DNA of 20,721 nt from Bacteroidota bacterium (GTDB lineage Bacteria > Bacteroidota > Bacteroidia > UBA8524), in NCBI GenBank assembly GCA_003531115.1, contig DQHT01000147.1, positions 1 through 20,721 on the forward strand, given 5' to 3'. Shown one piece after another: positions 8,314-14,659 of this stretch. The notes beneath the pieces are model-generated. The model was not told where the DNA came from and ran no database searches. It was given only the letters and a program-made list of their open reading frames with translations. The stretch's first letter is position 1. The number at the start of each line of letters is the position of its first letter. Position numbers and translations under genes: made by a program.

Positions 8314-8844
8314 TTATTTTAACAGTTCCCATTCAATGCTGTCGCCATCTTTCCAGCCGTATTTGTCTGATAAGCCGGCATTTACTTCAAGCACATATTT
8401 GGCCGGGGCAGTGGAGGGGATGGATTTTTCGGAAAAGGGGGTGGTGTTGCGTTGAATGGTGACGATCGTTTTTTGTTCGGAAATAAAGATGATATCAAGT
8501 GGAATGATCGTATTTCTCATCCAGAAAGAACGCATGGAGACATCCGGAAAAATGAAAAGCATTCCGCGGTTTTCTTCCATTTTTTTGCGGAACATAAGTC
8601 CGGTTGTGATCCCATATTCATCGTCTACGATCTCGATCTCCAGCGTTTTCAGGGTATCGTTTTTATCCAGGTTGCGGTAGATAACCAGGTTCGCTTCGTG
8701 TTTGAATTTGGGCTCCGTGGGAGCTGTAACAATTTCGGTTGGAGGGAGTGTGCGTTTTTTACGGAAAAACGTACTGTAAACATAGAAGCCTGCAAAGAGT
8801 AGCAGCAAGAGCAAAAGCGACCAGGCTATCCATTTGTTTTTCAT
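8314..8844 (-). CDS. DUF192 family membrane-anchored protein
   Basis: 176-residue protein with an N-terminal hydrophobic helix (LLLLLLFAGFYVYS) acting as an uncleaved anchor or signal peptide, a short basic and proline-rich linker, and a DUF192 domain from about residue 60 to the end. Diagnostic stretches are TTGLMFRKKMEENRGMLFIF, SFWMRNTIIPLDIIFI and AKYVLEVNAGLSDKYG. The fold is widespread but its biochemical function is not established. It is the first gene of the five-gene minus-strand run and is divergent from the DUF4143 ATPase gene, sharing a ~150-bp upstream region with it. Confidence 0.9.
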   Translation of the reverse strand: MKNKWIAWSLLLLLLLFAGFYVYSTFFRKKRTLPPTEIVTAPTEPKFKHEANLVIYRNLDKNDTLKTLEIEIVDDEYGITTGLMFRKKMEENRGMLFIFPDVSMRSFWMRNTIIPLDIIFISEQKTIVTIQRNTTPFSEKSIPSTAPAKYVLEVNAGLSDKYGWKDGDSIEWELLK

Positions 8845-8898
8845 GCGGGAGCAAATTAACTATTCTTTTTCCAATGTGAAAAATCGAGATGAATTTGA

Positions 8899-8964
8899 TT
8901 TACTTAGCATATTGAGTAAAATATCTCAATATATTGAGTAAAATATCTCAATACATTGAGTAAA
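8899..8964. repeat. Three tandem palindromic operator-like sites, 22-bp period
   Basis: The decamer ATTGAGTAAA occurs three times, at 8911-8920, 8933-8942 and 8955-8964, exactly 22 bp apart. Each copy is the right half of a dyad: CTCAATATATTGAG (8925-8938) is a perfect palindrome, CTCAATACATTGAG (8947-8960) is perfect outside its central two bases, and the outermost left arm (TTTACTTAGC, 8899-8908) is degenerate. Copies 2 and 3 are preceded by identical ATATCTCAAT arms. Twenty-two base pairs is about two helical turns, so all sites face the same side of the DNA. The last half-site overlaps the -7 box of the ATPase gene, as a repressor operator would. Confidence 0.8.
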
Positions 8965-8968
8965 TTTG
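8961..8968 (+). promoter_or_regulatory. -7 promoter box for the DUF4143 ATPase gene
   Basis: TAAATTTG matches TAnnTTTG exactly and lies 28 bases before ATG 8997. Its first four bases are the end of the third ATTGAGTAAA half-site, so protein bound there would block RNA polymerase. Confidence 0.6.
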
Positions 8969-8996
8969 AAAAATTGTTTTGAATAAAAATTTTATC

Positions 8997-10181
8997 ATGA
9001 TACAACGTGCTGAATTAGAAGGATTAATTACGCGTATGGAGTCGCCAAGAAAATTTATTCAGGTGATTTCCGGTCCAAGACAAATTGGAAAAACGACCCT
9101 GATTCACCAGTATTGCGAGCAAACAAAAGAGCCATTTCACTTCGTTTCTGCCGATGCTCTTGGATCAACAGGTCATTTATGGATAAGCCAGCAGTGGGAA
9201 ATCGCCCGCTTGAAAATTAAAAGTGATGGAGCCGGTTCAGTTGTTCTCATCATCGATGAAATTCAAAAGATCGAAAACTGGAGTGAGAGCATAAAAAAGG
9301 AATGGGATGATGATACAAGGAATAAGATAAACATTAAAGTAATTCTGCTTGGTTCATCGCGTATGTTATTGCAACAGGGACTATCCGAATCCCTGGCAGG
9401 TCGTTTTGAAGTTACTTATTTGGGCCATTGGTCATTTAATGAAATGAACGAAGCATTTGGGATGAGTTGCACAGAATATATCATTTATGGCGGATATCCC
9501 GGTGCCGCTGAGTTGATCCGGGATCAGAACCGCTGGAAAAGTTATGTCCGGGAATCCCTGATCGAAAGCAGTATTAGCCGGGATATACTGATGCTCACCC
9601 GCGTTGATAAACCGGCACTGATGCGAAACTTTTTTGAAATTGGTGCGAATTATTCCGGACAGATCTTGTCGTTTAATAAAATACTCGGACAACTTCAGGA
9701 CGCAGGTAATACAACCACCTTGTCGCATTATTTGCGCCTGTTGGACACTGCCGGCTTGCTTGGTGGTATAGAAAAGTACAGTGCTCAGATTATGAGAAAA
9801 CGGGCTTCCAGTCCGAAATTTCAAGTCTATAATAATGCAATTCTTTCTGCATTGTCTTCTGCTAATTTGGAGACATTACCCGATGAGCCGGCAATGTGGG
9901 GACGATGGGTAGAATCAGCGATCGGAACGCACCTGATCAATTGTCAGGCAAAGACTTCACTGAAAGTATTTTATTGGAGAGAGGGCAATGAAGAAGTTGA
10001 TTTTGTGATCCAGTACCAGGGTAAGATAATGGGTATTGAAGTGAAATCAAACCAAAGCAAACGATTGGGTGGATTGATGGCTTTCCAAAAAACACATGCT
10101 ATCGACAAAGTGTTGTTAGTCGGGGATGGAGGTTTAGCGGTGGAATCCTTTCTAAAGATGGATCCCATTAAATTGTTTTGA
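8997..10181 (+). CDS. AAA-family ATPase with C-terminal DUF4143 domain
   Basis: 394-residue ATP-binding protein of the COG1373 type. The P-loop is at residues 26-34 (GPRQIGKTT), Walker B at about 82-88 (VVLIIDEIQ, Asp87-Glu88), and a sensor-like strand ILLGSSRMLLQQG follows. The C-terminal DUF4143 part ends with a PD-(D/E)xK nuclease-like signature: Glu333/Asp335 (EVDFVI) and Glu348-Val-Lys350 (GIEVKS). The biological role of this family is not settled. I start at ATG 8997; a TTG six codons upstream (8979) is in frame but adds only MNKNFI. The gene stands alone between two minus-strand blocks, is more AT-rich upstream than its neighbours, and has an unusual operator array. Families like this are patchily distributed, so horizontal acquisition is plausible but unproven. 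Confidence 0.9.
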   Translation: MIQRAELEGLITRMESPRKFIQVISGPRQIGKTTLIHQYCEQTKEPFHFVSADALGSTGHLWISQQWEIARLKIKSDGAGSVVLIIDEIQKIENWSESIKKEWDDDTRNKINIKVILLGSSRMLLQQGLSESLAGRFEVTYLGHWSFNEMNEAFGMSCTEYIIYGGYPGAAELIRDQNRWKSYVRESLIESSISRDILMLTRVDKPALMRNFFEIGANYSGQILSFNKILGQLQDAGNTTTLSHYLRLLDTAGLLGGIEKYSAQIMRKRASSPKFQVYNNAILSALSSANLETLPDEPAMWGRWVESAIGTHLINCQAKTSLKVFYWREGNEEVDFVIQYQGKIMGIEVKSNQSKRLGGLMAFQKTHAIDKVLLVGDGGLAVESFLKMDPIKLF

Positions 10182-10192
10182 GACAGCCGAAT

Positions 10193-10429
10193 TCAGCGCC
10201 CCTTCTTTGCTTCATTTTTCGGCACCGGATCGTAGCCATGGGTTCCCCAGGGATGGCATTTCGACAGGCGCTTCATTCCCATTGCCAATCCTTTTAATGG
10301 CCCCCATTCTTCTATAGCCTGAGCCGTATATTCCGAGCAGGTCGGAGTATGCCGGCAGTTCTGGCCGAGCAGGGGGCTTATCAGGTATTGATAGAGGCGG
10401 ATCGGTAGGATGAAGATTCGTTTTAGCAT
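10193..10429 (-). CDS. yidD: Membrane protein insertion efficiency factor YidD
   Basis: Small (78 aa) membrane-associated protein thought to assist YidC-dependent insertion of inner-membrane proteins. The whole conserved core is present: [36 protein letters not shown], and the C-terminal [17 protein letters not shown] with its conserved cysteines. Length is normal. In many bacteria yidD lies between rnpA and yidC; here it follows fumC, separated from it by a G-rich inverted repeat. Its stop is 11 bp from that of the converging ATPase gene, leaving little room for terminators on either side. Confidence 0.95.
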   Translation of the reverse strand: MLKRIFILPIRLYQYLISPLLGQNCRHTPTCSEYTAQAIEEWGPLKGLAMGMKRLSKCHPWGTHGYDPVPKNEAKKGR

Positions 10430-10436
10430 CGGAAAC

Positions 10437-10498
10437 GGTTATGGGTTATGGGTTTTGGGTCCTGGATGCCATAACCCAAACCCATAACCCAAAACCCC
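10437..10498. repeat. G-rich heptamer repeats forming a long imperfect inverted repeat
   Basis: The left arm is built from NNTGGGT-type heptamers (TATGGGT, TATGGGT, TTTGGGT); after a short spacer (CCTGGATG) the right arm carries the same pattern in complement (CATAACCC, AAACCCATAACCC, AAAACCCC). The arms pair over about 18 bp with one bulged base (10443-10460 against 10474-10491). It fills nearly all of the fumC-yidD gap. Possible roles are a transcript-end hairpin for fumC, a G-quadruplex former, or a dispersed genomic repeat. Confidence 0.75.
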
Positions 10499-11895
10499 TA
10501 TTTTAAAGAACCAACCATATCCTCCGGTCTTACCCACTCATCAAATTGATCCGAAGTAAGTAATCCTGAAGCGACAGCAGTTTCCTTCAGTGTTTTGTTA
10601 TCCTTATGGGCGGTCTTAGCAATTTTCGCGGCGTTTTCGTATCCAATATGCGGGTTCAGCGCCGTTACCAACATGAGCGAATTTTCGAGATGCTTTTTAA
10701 TGATCGGCAGATTGGGTTCAATACCGATGGCACATTTTTCCGTAAAAGAAACGCAGGCATCACCGATCAATCTTGCTGATTGCAATACATTGGCTGCTAT
10801 GAGGGGTTTGAAGACGTTCAACTCAAAATGTCCGGTTGCTCCACCAATGCTCACGGCCACATCATTACCAATAACCTGGGCGGCTACCATGGTCATGGCT
10901 TCGGGTTGGGTGGGGTTCACTTTTCCGGGCATGATGGAAGACCCCGGTTCGTTATCCGGTATAATGATCTCTCCAATGCCACAACGCGGACCAGAGCTCA
11001 ACAATCGAATATCGTTGGCAATTTTCATCAACGACACAGCTACCCGTTTAAAGGCGCCCGACAATTCCACCATAGCATCATGGGCGGCAAGGGCTTCAAA
11101 TTTATTCGGAGCCGTTACAAAGGGCATTCCGGTGAATTCCGCGATCTTTTTTGCTACCAGCACATCATAACCGGCAGGCGTATTCAGTCCGGTTCCAACG
11201 GCAGTGCCTCCCAAAGCAAGTTCGCTGACCATTTCCAGGGCGTTTTTAATGGCACGCATGCCATTATCCAGTTGCTGAACATAGCCCGAAAACTCTTGTC
11301 CCAATGTCAGGGGAGTTGCATCCATTAAATGGGTACGTCCGGTTTTGGTAATGCCGGCAAAAGCTTTGGCTTTGGTGTTCAGGGTATCGCGCAATAATTG
11401 AATACCCGGCAGGGTAACCTGAACAGTTTGCATATAGGCAGCAATGTGCATGGCAGTCGGGAAGGTATCGTTCGACGACTGCGACTTGTTTACATCATCA
11501 TTGGGATGCAGAACTTTCTTAGCATCATTCAGGGATCCACCCGAATTCACATGGGCTCTGTAAGCAACAACTTCGTTTACGTTCATATTGCTCTGGGTTC
11601 CCGAACCTGTTTGCCAGATCACAAGTGGAAATTCTCCATCCAGCTTTCCATCGAGGATCTCTTCGCAGGCTTTGGAGATCAAATCGCGCTTTTCGGCACT
11701 CAGCACCCCCAGGTCAAAATTGGCATGGGCAGCGGCTTTTTTCAGGTAGGCGAAAGCGCGGATAATTTCCCTGGGCATCGACGCCTCAGGTCCGATCTTG
11801 AAGTTGTTACGGGAACGTTCTGTTTGTGCTCCCCAATAGCGGCTGGCAGGGACTTTAACCTCACCCATCGTGTCGTGTTCGATTCTGTATTCCAT
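10498..11895 (-). CDS. fumC: Class II fumarate hydratase
   Basis: Iron-independent tetrameric fumarase that interconverts fumarate and L-malate in the TCA cycle. The 465-residue length is typical. Signatures seen: [10 protein letters not shown] (96-105), SSNDTFPTA (140-148), [10 protein letters not shown] (186-195, with His189 as the expected catalytic-site histidine) and the fumarase/aspartase lyase loop [11 protein letters not shown] (318-328). Aspartase and argininosuccinate lyase share the superfamily, but the overall sequence ([20 protein letters not shown] start, [18 protein letters not shown] near the end) is that of fumarase. It lies 53 nt downstream of the ygiD-like gene with its own candidate -7 box, so it may be transcribed separately. 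Confidence 0.96.
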   Translation of the reverse strand: MEYRIEHDTMGEVKVPASRYWGAQTERSRNNFKIGPEASMPREIIRAFAYLKKAAAHANFDLGVLSAEKRDLISKACEEILDGKLDGEFPLVIWQTGSGTQSNMNVNEVVAYRAHVNSGGSLNDAKKVLHPNDDVNKSQSSNDTFPTAMHIAAYMQTVQVTLPGIQLLRDTLNTKAKAFAGITKTGRTHLMDATPLTLGQEFSGYVQQLDNGMRAIKNALEMVSELALGGTAVGTGLNTPAGYDVLVAKKIAEFTGMPFVTAPNKFEALAAHDAMVELSGAFKRVAVSLMKIANDIRLLSSGPRCGIGEIIIPDNEPGSSIMPGKVNPTQPEAMTMVAAQVIGNDVAVSIGGATGHFELNVFKPLIAANVLQSARLIGDACVSFTEKCAIGIEPNLPIIKKHLENSLMLVTALNPHIGYENAAKIAKTAHKDNKTLKETAVASGLLTSDQFDEWVRPEDMVGSLK

Positions 11896-11924
11896 TTCCT
11901 TGTTATGAAGATATTACCGTGCCG

Positions 11925-11932
11925 CGAAGATA
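11925..11932 (-). promoter_or_regulatory. Candidate -7 box for fumC
   Basis: On the minus strand the sequence reads TATCTTCG, one base from TAnnTTTG, about 29 bases before the fumC ATG. A TTGGG about 21 bases further upstream could serve as the -33 element. Confidence 0.45.
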
Positions 11933-11948
11933 ACCAAAAGGCAGGCTG

Positions 11949-12836
11949 CTACCCAATTTGAAATGAAGTCATAGTGAAAGATCCACCCACTGCATCATCA
12001 TTAAAAAATTCAAGTTTGTCCTTTTCTTCCCGCATAGCCAGCGCATAAAGCATGGGAAGATAATGTTCCGTGCTGGGCACCGCTTTTTGCACCGCTTCTC
12101 CCAGTTTGGTATAGTCGGCCAATTCGTCGTAGGCATTGGCTTCTATCTTTTTTTTGAAGATATCATTTGCTTCCCAGGCCCAGTCGTGCCCGTGTGAGGC
12201 ATTAAAATCAGGACCATTCATCTCGGCATAACGGAAACTATGCACCATGTTTCCACTGCCAACAACCAATACCCCTTTTTCACGCAGGGCTTTTAGTTCC
12301 CTTGCCAGCTCATAATGTTCGAAGGGTTTTTTGTTCGTGTCAAGGCTTAGTTGGATCATCGGAATATTTGCCTCCGGGAACATATTGATGGCCACACTCC
12401 AGGCACCGTGGTCGAAGCCCCATTGGTCGTTCAGATCAACATGGTGGTCGAGCGCCAGCTTTTGGGTTTCTCCGGCCAGCCAGGGACTACCTTTTGCGGG
12501 GTATTGAACCTCAAAGAGTTTTTTCGGGAACCCGCCAAAATCATGAATAGTTGGAGGGAGCTCCTGTTTGGTGAGCAATGAACCTTTGGTTTCCCAGTGT
12601 GCCGAAACCATAAGGATGGCCTTTGGCGTCCTTATCGCTTTGCCCCTGGCTTTCATCTCCCGGGTAAAACGGTTATCTTCAATAGCGTTCATGGGTGTTC
12701 CATGACCTATAAAGAGAGCAGGCATTTTTTCCGTGGGTTCAAAGTCATTGGTGATTTCTTTGAGTGCATTGAGCTTCATAGCAAGGGGAATTAAGGGACT
12801 TAAGGCCAGATAACGAAGGAATTTTTTCCTTTCCAT
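11949..12836 (-). CDS. ygiD: 4,5-DOPA-extradiol-dioxygenase-like protein (LigB/YgiD family)
   Basis: Class III extradiol ring-cleavage dioxygenase family, 295 residues. Metal and active-site histidines of the YgiD/DODA group are recognisable: His45 (FIGHGTPMN), His80 (VSAHW), His143 (GFDHGAWS), His199 (GSGNMVHSF) and His258 (STEHYLPMLY). E. coli YgiD acts on L-DOPA in vitro; the natural substrate here is unknown. Compared with E. coli YgiD, which begins almost directly at the MPALFLGHG strand, this protein has about 37 extra N-terminal residues with a basic start (ERKKFLRYL) and a hydrophobic run (ALSPLIPLA). That looks like a Tat-like export signal with RK in place of RR. The gene is divergent from gldA and shares a 143-bp upstream region with it. 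Confidence 0.87.
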   Translation of the reverse strand: MERKKFLRYLALSPLIPLAMKLNALKEITNDFEPTEKMPALFIGHGTPMNAIEDNRFTREMKARGKAIRTPKAILMVSAHWETKGSLLTKQELPPTIHDFGGFPKKLFEVQYPAKGSPWLAGETQKLALDHHVDLNDQWGFDHGAWSVAINMFPEANIPMIQLSLDTNKKPFEHYELARELKALREKGVLVVGSGNMVHSFRYAEMNGPDFNASHGHDWAWEANDIFKKKIEANAYDELADYTKLGEAVQKAVPSTEHYLPMLYALAMREEKDKLEFFNDDAVGGSFTMTSFQIG

Positions 12837-12898
12837 GCGTATACCAAAATTTTAAATGTATATACAAGTATCGGGCCTTTTTATTTATAAAGAACATG

Positions 12899-12910
12899 CA
12901 ACTTAAGTTG
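12899..12910. promoter_or_regulatory. Perfect 12-bp palindrome in a divergent promoter region
   Basis: CAACTTAAGTTG is a perfect palindrome midway between the ygiD-like gene and gldA. It could be an operator serving either direction. A single 12-bp palindrome is also compatible with chance, so confidence is low. Confidence 0.3.
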
Positions 12911-12946
12911 GCGCTTCGGCGTTTCCCTTTCAACGCATTTTTCCCT

Positions 12947-12954
12947 TAACTTCG
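12947..12954 (+). promoter_or_regulatory. Candidate -7 box for the gldA operon
   Basis: TAACTTCG is one base from TAnnTTTG and lies 25 bases before the TTG start of gldA, giving a short leader. No strong -33 element is visible. Confidence 0.45.
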
Positions 12955-12979
12955 AGCGCTCAAAAAGAAATAAGATACA

Positions 12980-13924
12980 TTGTCGGTAATCGTTGATCAT
13001 ATCTCAAAAATTTACGGCGAACAAAAGGCTGTAGACTCCATTAGTTTTCAGGTCAATAAAGGAGAGATCGTTGGCTTTCTTGGCCCCAATGGTGCCGGAA
13101 AAAGCACGACCATGAAGATCCTTACCTGCTTTATTCCTCAAAGTTCAGGTCAGGCTTCGGTTTGTGGCCATGATGTGATCAATGACTCGATGGAAGTGCG
13201 GCGTAAGGTGGGTTATCTGCCCGAACAAAACCCGCTCTACCTGGATATGTATGTTCGTGAATACCTCATGTTTATGGCTTCCTTACGCCAACTCGGAGCG
13301 AAGTCAAAGGCCAGGGTAGACAACATGATCGAACGCACCGGGCTCACTTTGGAATGCAAGAAAAAGATCGGTCAACTTTCGAAAGGATACAAACAAAGGG
13401 TGGGACTTGCTCAGGCCATGTTGCATGAACCGGAGGTATTGATCCTCGATGAGCCCACTTCGGGACTGGATCCTAACCAGCTTGTCGAGATACGTAGTTT
13501 GATCCGGCAGATCGGAAAAGACAAAACCGTTATCCTGAGTACCCATATTATGCAGGAGGTAGAAGCCCTTTGCAGCCGTGCCATCATCATCAATAAAGGA
13601 AAAATTGTAGCCGACGACAGCATTGCCATGCTCCAGGGAAAACTTGGGAAATCAAGCCGCCTCACGGTCGAATTCCGTGATCCCGTGCATAGCGATCTGC
13701 TTAGAAAAATTGAAGGAGTCAGTCAGGTGGAAAGTTTGGGCGACAAAAAATTCGCCCTCCTTGGAAGCCCGGTAGACCGGATAAAGGAGCAGGTATTTGC
13801 CCTGGCTGTTAAGAATCAAACCATTCTATTGTCTATGCAGGAAGAAGAGCAAAAACTGGAATCGGTATTCCGTGAACTCACGCAGAATGCCCCTGTCACC
13901 CCTAAAAAAGTTAAAAGCAAATAA
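12980..13924 (+). CDS. gldA: Gliding-motility ABC transporter ATPase GldA (TTG start)
   Basis: Cytoplasmic ATPase of the GldA-GldF-GldG ABC transporter, known from gliding Bacteroidota. The 314 residues contain Walker A (35-43, GPNGAGKST), the Q-loop region (GYLPEQNPLY), ABC signature LSKGY (133-137), Walker B with Asp157-Glu158 (VLILDEP) and the switch histidine (STHIM). A ~90-residue C-terminal extension follows, as expected for GldA. The start must be TTG 12980: an in-frame TAA lies only three codons upstream, no ATG or GTG intervenes, and MSVIVDHISKIYG aligns with the usual N-terminus. gldF begins 2 nt after the stop. Generic drug or Na+ exporter ATPases look similar; the gldF/gldG neighbours settle the assignment. 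Confidence 0.93.
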   Translation: MSVIVDHISKIYGEQKAVDSISFQVNKGEIVGFLGPNGAGKSTTMKILTCFIPQSSGQASVCGHDVINDSMEVRRKVGYLPEQNPLYLDMYVREYLMFMASLRQLGAKSKARVDNMIERTGLTLECKKKIGQLSKGYKQRVGLAQAMLHEPEVLILDEPTSGLDPNQLVEIRSLIRQIGKDKTVILSTHIMQEVEALCSRAIIINKGKIVADDSIAMLQGKLGKSSRLTVEFRDPVHSDLLRKIEGVSQVESLGDKKFALLGSPVDRIKEQVFALAVKNQTILLSMQEEEQKLESVFRELTQNAPVTPKKVKSK

Positions 13925-13926
13925 GG

Positions 13927-14655
13927 ATGTTCGTGATCTATATAAAAGAAATCAGGAGTTTCCTCAGTTCGCTGATCGCCTACATTGTTATTATCACCTT
14001 TCTGGTGGCAATAGGCTTGTTCATGTGGGTTTTCCCTGATACCAACGTGCTCGACCTGGGCTACGCCAACCTTGACCCCTTGTTTTTCATTGCACCATGG
14101 GTGTTTATGTTTTTAATTTCGGCTATTACCATGCGCTCCTTTGCAGATGAAAAACGAGCCGGTACCATCGAAACCCTGACCACCAGTCCGGTAAGCGATA
14201 TCAGCATCATACTCGGCAAATATTTTGCGGGCATTACCCTTGTGCTCTTTTCCCTTATCCCTACTGTCGTTTATTATTTCAGCGTACGTTACCTGGCAAA
14301 TCCGGTAGGAAATATTGATTCGGGAGCGATTTTGGGATCCTATATCGGTTTAATGATGGTTGGCTCCAGCTTTGTGGCCATAGGCATGTTCGCCAGCAGT
14401 ATTACCGACAACCAAATCTCAGCCTTTATCATTTCCACCTTCTTCTGTTTCTTTTTTTACAGTGCATTCGATTACCTGGGTGAGCTCAATATTTTTGCCG
14501 ACCTGGATTATGTGATCTCCTGGCTGGGCATGTATTTTCACTACCAGTCGATAAGCCGCGGGGTGCTCGATACCCGGGATGCTTTTTACTTTTTGAGCAT
14601 CATCGTATTTTTCATTTTATTAACAAAAACGGTTTTTGGAAGCCGCAAGTGGTAG
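13927..14655 (+). CDS. gldF: Gliding-motility ABC transporter permease GldF
   Basis: Inner-membrane permease partner of GldA, 242 residues with about six hydrophobic helices. The family pattern is clear: an N-terminal coupling segment (YIKEIRSFLSSLIAYIV), FMWVFPDTNVLDLGYANLD, then PWVFMFLISAITMRSFADEK and GTIETLTTSPVSDISIILGKY, the conserved cytoplasmic loop of ABC-2 permeases that contacts the ATPase. It starts 2 nt after gldA and ends 4 nt before the chosen gldG ATG, so the cluster is a tight operon. The transported substrate of this system is not known. Confidence 0.93.
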   Translation: MFVIYIKEIRSFLSSLIAYIVIITFLVAIGLFMWVFPDTNVLDLGYANLDPLFFIAPWVFMFLISAITMRSFADEKRAGTIETLTTSPVSDISIILGKYFAGITLVLFSLIPTVVYYFSVRYLANPVGNIDSGAILGSYIGLMMVGSSFVAIGMFASSITDNQISAFIISTFFCFFFYSAFDYLGELNIFADLDYVISWLGMYFHYQSISRGVLDTRDAFYFLSIIVFFILLTKTVFGSRKW

Positions 14656-14659
14656 GGAT

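Noticed and set aside
8852..8859. TTAATTTG as a -7 box for the DUF192 gene on the minus strand
   Set aside because: One base off consensus and only seven bases from the ATG; a promoter must exist in this gap but I cannot place it with confidence.
8911..8964. Short regular repeats that could suggest a CRISPR array
   Set aside because: The copies are directly adjacent dyads with no unique spacers of 30-40 bp and no cas gene is present; an operator array fits better.
10595..11328. Long plus-strand open frames opposite fumC (191 and 182 codons)
   Set aside because: They are mirror frames of a well-conserved gene, have no recognisable domain, and overlap each other in different frames.
14636..14659. 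Upstream TTG start for gldG
   Set aside because: It overlaps gldF by 20 nt and adds residues not expected before the first transmembrane helix; ATG 14660 follows the gldF stop by 4 nt.
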